Source: an uncultured Clostridium sp. (GTDB taxonomy: Bacteria > Bacillota_I > Bacilli_A > RF39 > UBA660). Taken from it: a stretch of 29,903 nt of DNA. Positions within the stretch are counted from its first letter, which is position 1. Every line of letters begins with the position of its first letter. The notes beneath the pieces are model-generated. The model saw only the letters and a program-made list of their open reading frames with translations, did not search any database and was not told the origin of the DNA. The position numbers were made by a program, and so were the translations under genes. Shown here in pieces: positions 29,899-29,903 of the stretch. Location of the stretch: NCBI GenBank assembly GCA_905193755.1, contig CAJJPX010000019.1, forward strand, positions 1 to 29,903, written 5' to 3'.

Positions 29899-29903
29899 CA
29901 AAA

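Noticed and set aside
1..29903. Mycoplasma genetic code (TGA as tryptophan), suspected from the AT content.
   Set aside because: Several genes end in TGA (911, 14029) with immediate overlapping starts, and Trp is encoded by TGG in conserved positions.
1..29903. CRISPR arrays, rRNA and tRNA genes.
   Set aside because: No regularly spaced repeats and no recognisable RNA gene sequence were seen on either strand; short tRNAs could still be missed by eye.

Overview
The window is a very AT-rich chromosome segment from a low-GC Gram-positive bacterium. Genes are tightly packed and mostly on the plus strand, and many intrinsic terminators and extended -10 promoters are readable by eye. TGA acts as a stop (the holin-like gene and the 575-residue gene end in TGA) and tryptophan is TGG, so code 4 of mycoplasmas does not apply. 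SpoVID-like, YsxE-like and YjcZ-like proteins point to a spore-forming, or recently spore-forming, Bacilli lineage. My inference is an uncultured gut Bacilli with a compact genome; I cannot name the taxon.

Layout. 1-2.9 kb: a phosphopantetheinyl transferase, a holin plus signal-less M23 peptidase pair resembling a phage lysis cassette, RNase HIII on the minus strand, and an unknown gene. 2.9-5.2 kb: a tmk-thyA-dfrA operon for thymidylate and folate metabolism, preceded by a short structured leader with a terminator. 5.2-7.75 kb: a two-TM protein, a tiny YjcZ-like membrane protein (minus) and FtsW. 7.76-9.4 kb: an ABC-F ATPase behind a five-codon leader ORF and mutually exclusive hairpins. 9.4-10.4 kb: rplS and lepB. 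23.9-24.8 kb: rbgA. In bacilli rplS, lepB and rbgA often lie together; here about 13.5 kb of accessory genes separate lepB from rbgA.

That accessory interval holds: a possible ADP-ribosyltransferase-like protein + P-loop kinase + Nudix set; a three-gene unit led by a 575-residue membrane protein; a membrane-anchored minus-strand protein; a DedA protein; a tightly packed five-gene run (DUF1848 Fe-S protein, HExxH protein, CPBP protease, serine hydrolase-like, gluzincin peptidase); a decayed patch with an ART-toxin fragment, a doubly frameshifted gene, a frameshifted ASCH gene and a promoter with a palindromic operator before a truncated Bro-N-like remnant; a divergent protein kinase; and a 411-residue unknown.

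24.8-29.9 kb: an unknown gene, lonA, then spoVID-like and ysxE-like spore-coat genes in the same relative order as Bacillus lon...spoVID-ysxE, and a 411-bp IS remnant with terminal inverted repeats and 8-bp flanking direct repeats sitting between the ysxE-like gene and its terminator. No tRNA, rRNA or CRISPR array was seen. All assignments are from reading the sequence; no database search was run.
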